Assembly (NCBI RefSeq): GCF_000347775.1
Contig: NZ_APAT01000015.1
Location: 744,001 to 808,000 of the forward strand
Source of the DNA: Marinobacter santoriniensis NKSG1
GTDB lineage: Bacteria; Pseudomonadota; Gammaproteobacteria; Pseudomonadales; Oleiphilaceae
DNA: 64,000 nt
Direction of reading: 5' to 3'
Part shown: positions 61,953-64,000 of the stretch, piece by piece
Layout of the letters: every line of letters starts with the position of its first letter
How positions within the stretch are numbered: the first letter of the stretch is position 1
Translations under genes and position numbers: made by a program
The notes under the pieces: generated by a model
Seen by the model: the letters and a program-made list of their open reading frames with translations, nothing else
Told to the model about the DNA's origin: nothing
Databases searched by the model: none

Positions 61953-61979
61953 GGATGACCTGCTCAGAGCAGGTCATCC
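61953..61979. repeat. 13-bp inverted repeat at the end of the TatT-like gene
   Basis: GGATGACCTGCTC (61953-61965) and GAGCAGGTCATCC (61967-61979) are perfect arms around one base; the stop codon of the lipoprotein gene lies inside. It can fold as a hairpin in the operon transcript, giving less or more of the downstream genes by pausing or by blocking 3' decay. There is no T-run. Confidence 0.6.
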
Positions 61980-63028
61980 AGGTTCATGGTTTCGACATTC
62001 TCGGTATCACGTTCCGGGCTCATCTTTCCGAAGAAGCTCTGGGGCGTCCGGTAACCGTAATGCTCGGTCCAGTATTTATCGGAGGAGAACTGGATGACGC
62101 CCCGCGCAACGGTGTCGACAAGACGGTACTCATCCCAGACGTCCACAGTTGCATCGGAATCGGCAAATTCGGCGATGGCTTCCTTCAGCTTGTCCGGACG
62201 GCCAAAGGTTTCAGCGGCGACCGCCTTGAGAGCCAGCGATGCACGGAAACCTTTCTGGATACCGAGTTCTACGCTGTGATCCATAACCACCCAGGGATCG
62301 GGTGACAAATCAGGGCGAGTATCGGGCAGGAGAAGCCAGACAAGTGCGCGGATCGCATTGGGTAAACCGCCCCACTTCTTGTCATCCACACAGGTGGCGG
62401 CGCGCTCCGCCTGGGGCGCAATATTCCGGGGAATGCCCGCCATGGCACCGGAATTGGCATCATTCACAATGGCCTGCATGCCGGTCAGAAGTCCCAAAAG
62501 GAAGGTCAGTTCATCCTGTTCATTGAACAGGAACGGGCACTCGAGTGGTTCGGCGGCCGGATCGAAATCGTACGCCGCCATGGCACGCTTGAAGGCCTTG
62601 TAGCGACGCTCTGCGGTCTTGGCGTACAAACGCTTGGCCTCTTCGCGGGCATCCTTGGCCGCCGGAACATTACCCTCGTAATCCGCCCGAAGGTAGGAAA
62701 GCTCCGCTTCCCAGGCGCGGTATTCCATACAGTTGCCCGCCAGCAACATCAGCAGCGAACCGGTACTGTCCGGCGCGTCCGTTACGCGCGAGAACGAATA
62801 CAGCAACGGGTCCACACCCTCACCCAGCGCGCAGGCCAGCTGCGGGTCGGACATCTGCATCACATAGGGAGTGGCTTCCTGCTCGGAATAGTTGGAGAGA
62901 ACAACACCGGTGGTGGAGTAGATGGGATTCGCGGAACAGCCGGCAAGCATAACGGCCGCACCCACAAGCAGAAGCCTGAGATGCGCCACACACTGGCGGC
63001 CGGTTTCAATAACCAGTCGGTACATCAT
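61964..63028 (-). CDS. TatT-like TRAP-associated lipoprotein
   Basis: A 354-residue lipoprotein with an N-terminal signal ending in LAGC (VGAAVMLAGCSANP). The rest is almost all helical (LAGNCMEYRAWEAELSYLRA; AKDAREEAKRLYAKTAERR), resembling the TPR-like TatT component described for Treponema TRAP transporters, where TatT trimers bind the substrate protein TatP. The start is the first of two adjacent ATGs at 63028, with AGGG upstream. It is the first gene of the leftward operon lipoprotein, binding protein, permease. The TatT assignment is from overall pattern and context, not exact motifs. Confidence 0.7.
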   Translation of the reverse strand: MMYRLVIETGRQCVAHLRLLLVGAAVMLAGCSANPIYSTTGVVLSNYSEQEATPYVMQMSDPQLACALGEGVDPLLYSFSRVTDAPDSTGSLLMLLAGNCMEYRAWEAELSYLRADYEGNVPAAKDAREEAKRLYAKTAERRYKAFKRAMAAYDFDPAAEPLECPFLFNEQDELTFLLGLLTGMQAIVNDANSGAMAGIPRNIAPQAERAATCVDDKKWGGLPNAIRALVWLLLPDTRPDLSPDPWVVMDHSVELGIQKGFRASLALKAVAAETFGRPDKLKEAIAEFADSDATVDVWDEYRLVDTVARGVIQFSSDKYWTEHYGYRTPQSFFGKMSPERDTENVETMNLDDLL

Positions 63029-63280
63029 AATTCGCCCTGTTTCACGTTGTTTTTATTGGATCTGGATGACAGCGTCAGATTATTGCTGTTATGCCGAGGC
63101 AATACTGTGAAGCATCGCGCGCTCCGCGGGTTGCGCTGTCTCCAGTCAACGGTTAACAGAATGCGTCGAAAATTGTCCGACCAAAATGGCTGGTTTGCCG
63201 AAACCGACATGCCGATCAGGCCAATGGCCTGCTGGGAAAGGTATTCTTTGGTTATTTTTTGACCTGGCGCACAGAAATTA

Positions 63281-63892
63281 CTAAAGATTCATCATCGCCA
63301 TTACCTGATCCGTCAGGCCGTCCAGCGTCAGACCGCCTCGCTCGGGCTTGTACCAGGTCACCGTCCAACTCAGGGCGCCGGTCAGAATACGGCGCACCAC
63401 GAACGGATCCGCCTGGATATCACCCTGCTCCCGCAGTGTGCCAAGGACTTCGAGCCAGAGTGCCTCGTAGATATCCCGGAGCTTAAGGACCTCCGACTGC
63501 GAATCCGGCGACAGACTCCGCCACTCGAAAACAAGAACGGCCATGGCCTCGCCCGTCTGACCATTGATGGATTCCAGCTCCGCCCGAACCAGTGCGCGGA
63601 GTTTTTCCCGTGGCGCATCTGCCGCCTCGACGGCCGCCTTCATCAGCGCGGTATTCAGACGGATCGTTTCAACCATCACCGCCTTGAGAATGTCTTCCTT
63701 GGTGCGGAAGTGATGGAACAGGCTGCCGGACTGAATGCCCACAGCCGCCGCCAGATCCCTGACCGTGGTGCGCTCATAGCCCTTGTCCCGGAACAGACGG
63801 GCAGCCTCCCTCAACAACCGTCCGCGGGCACCCTCAGGATCGGAGACGAGATTTTCACGGACGAGTTTATGCAGGATCGGTGTTTGTTTCAC
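63281..63892 (-). CDS. TetR-family transcriptional regulator
   Basis: A 203-residue repressor. The N-terminal DNA-binding domain (about 22-70) has the TetR helix-turn-helix YERTTVRDLAAAVGIQSGSLFHHFRTKED. The C-terminal part is helical with SLSPDSQSEVLKLRDIYEALW, similar in pattern to acyl-CoA-responsive TetR proteins of the KstR2/FadR type; the ligand is unknown. The start is GTG at 63892; no ATG is near. A palindrome at 63953-63970 is the likely operator. A gap of 252 bases separates its end from the TRAP operon, with no other gene seen there. Confidence 0.9.
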   Translation of the reverse strand: MKQTPILHKLVRENLVSDPEGARGRLLREAARLFRDKGYERTTVRDLAAAVGIQSGSLFHHFRTKEDILKAVMVETIRLNTALMKAAVEAADAPREKLRALVRAELESINGQTGEAMAVLVFEWRSLSPDSQSEVLKLRDIYEALWLEVLGTLREQGDIQADPFVVRRILTGALSWTVTWYKPERGGLTLDGLTDQVMAMMNL

Positions 63893-63952
63893 GAGAAGAT
63901 TCCGGTTAGCGGGAAAGAAGGCCTATTTTACCTGAGACCCGGCTGTTTACAA

Positions 63953-63970
63953 ACCAAGCGCTTGCTTGGT
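63953..63970. promoter_or_regulatory. TetR-type palindromic operator
   Basis: ACCAAGC-GCTT-GCTTGGT is a perfect 7-bp inverted repeat 60 bases upstream of the TetR start. Such AAGC-centred sites are typical operators of TetR regulators of fatty acid and acyl-CoA genes. It probably controls the TetR gene itself and maybe a divergent gene to the right, outside the window. Confidence 0.65.
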
Positions 63971-64000
63971 ATTGTCTTTCCAACACAGTTCAGCCCATCG

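Noticed and set aside
60361-62097. A 578-codon plus-strand frame crossing the TRAP permease and binding-protein genes.
   Set aside because: It is antisense to two genes with clear family features and signal peptide, and it has no coding pattern of its own.

Overview
The window reads as chromosomal DNA of a marine-type gammaproteobacterium, most likely Marinobacter or a close relative. The evidence is moderate-to-high GC, an EpmA/EpmB-modified EF-P, CmoA/CmoB, HisZ, FimX and two long FadE-type acyl-CoA dehydrogenases. The gene order purA-hisZ-hflC-hflK-hflX-hfq-miaA-mutL-amidase-tsaE-nnr / queG-orn-rsgA-motB-motA-psd / fimW-fimX-serB-parC-parE also closely matches, from memory, the purA to parE stretch of Pseudomonas aeruginosa. 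The genus is an inference from protein character and synteny; no search was run. About 50 protein genes fill the window. I recognised no rRNA, tRNA, CRISPR array, insertion sequence or prophage.

Layout. 1-2.3 kb: the 3' end of leuS, then lptE and holA. 2.4-3.5 kb: a small coiled-coil protein and a degenerate endonuclease I homologue. 3.5-7.5 kb: two leftward acyl-CoA dehydrogenases, the second behind tandem PsrA-like operators. 7.6-11.8 kb: a leftward biotin block (bioB, a cruciform repeat, bioF, bioD) followed by a FlgC-like small protein and a putative HEAAH metalloprotease. bioB carries a BirA box; bioH and bioC are absent. 11.9-17 kb: comF, an LhgO-like oxidoreductase, srkA, a small membrane protein, cmoA and cmoB. 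17-30 kb: a long leftward housekeeping block from nnr back to purA, covering translation quality, membrane protease control, RNA chaperone, tRNA modification, mismatch repair, cell-wall amidase and NAD(P)HX repair. 30-38.5 kb: queG, orn, rsgA, the stator genes motB/motA, psd, and the complete EF-P beta-lysylation set epmA, efp, epmB.

38.6-55.4 kb is rich in surface and signalling genes: a FimW-like PilZ protein and FimX (degenerate REC-PAS-GGDEF-EAL), serB and parC on the opposite strand, a small two-helix membrane protein, a methyl-accepting chemotaxis protein, a YceI/cytochrome b561 pair, a catalytically intact EAL phosphodiesterase, an SLC13-type permease with RCK_C domains, and parE.

55.4-64 kb is the most accessory-looking part. 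A subtilisin-family lipoprotein protease is followed directly by a PrcB-like lipoprotein, resembling the dentilisin protease complex of Treponema. The middle of the protease gene is visibly lower in GC than its neighbours. Next comes an atypical TRAP transporter operon: a TatT-like lipoprotein, an AdeT-family periplasmic binding protein, and a fused DctQ-DctM permease with a long extracytoplasmic insert. A TetR repressor sits at the edge with a palindromic operator upstream.

The observations most worth a second look are the protease/PrcB unit, the unusual TRAP system, the endonuclease I homologue that lacks the Glu-His catalytic pair, the biotin operon without bioH/bioC but with a BirA box and an internal cruciform repeat, the tandem PsrA-like boxes, the FliA-like promoter ahead of fimW, and a 15-codon open frame with a hairpin in the only gap longer than 300 bases (49831-50325).
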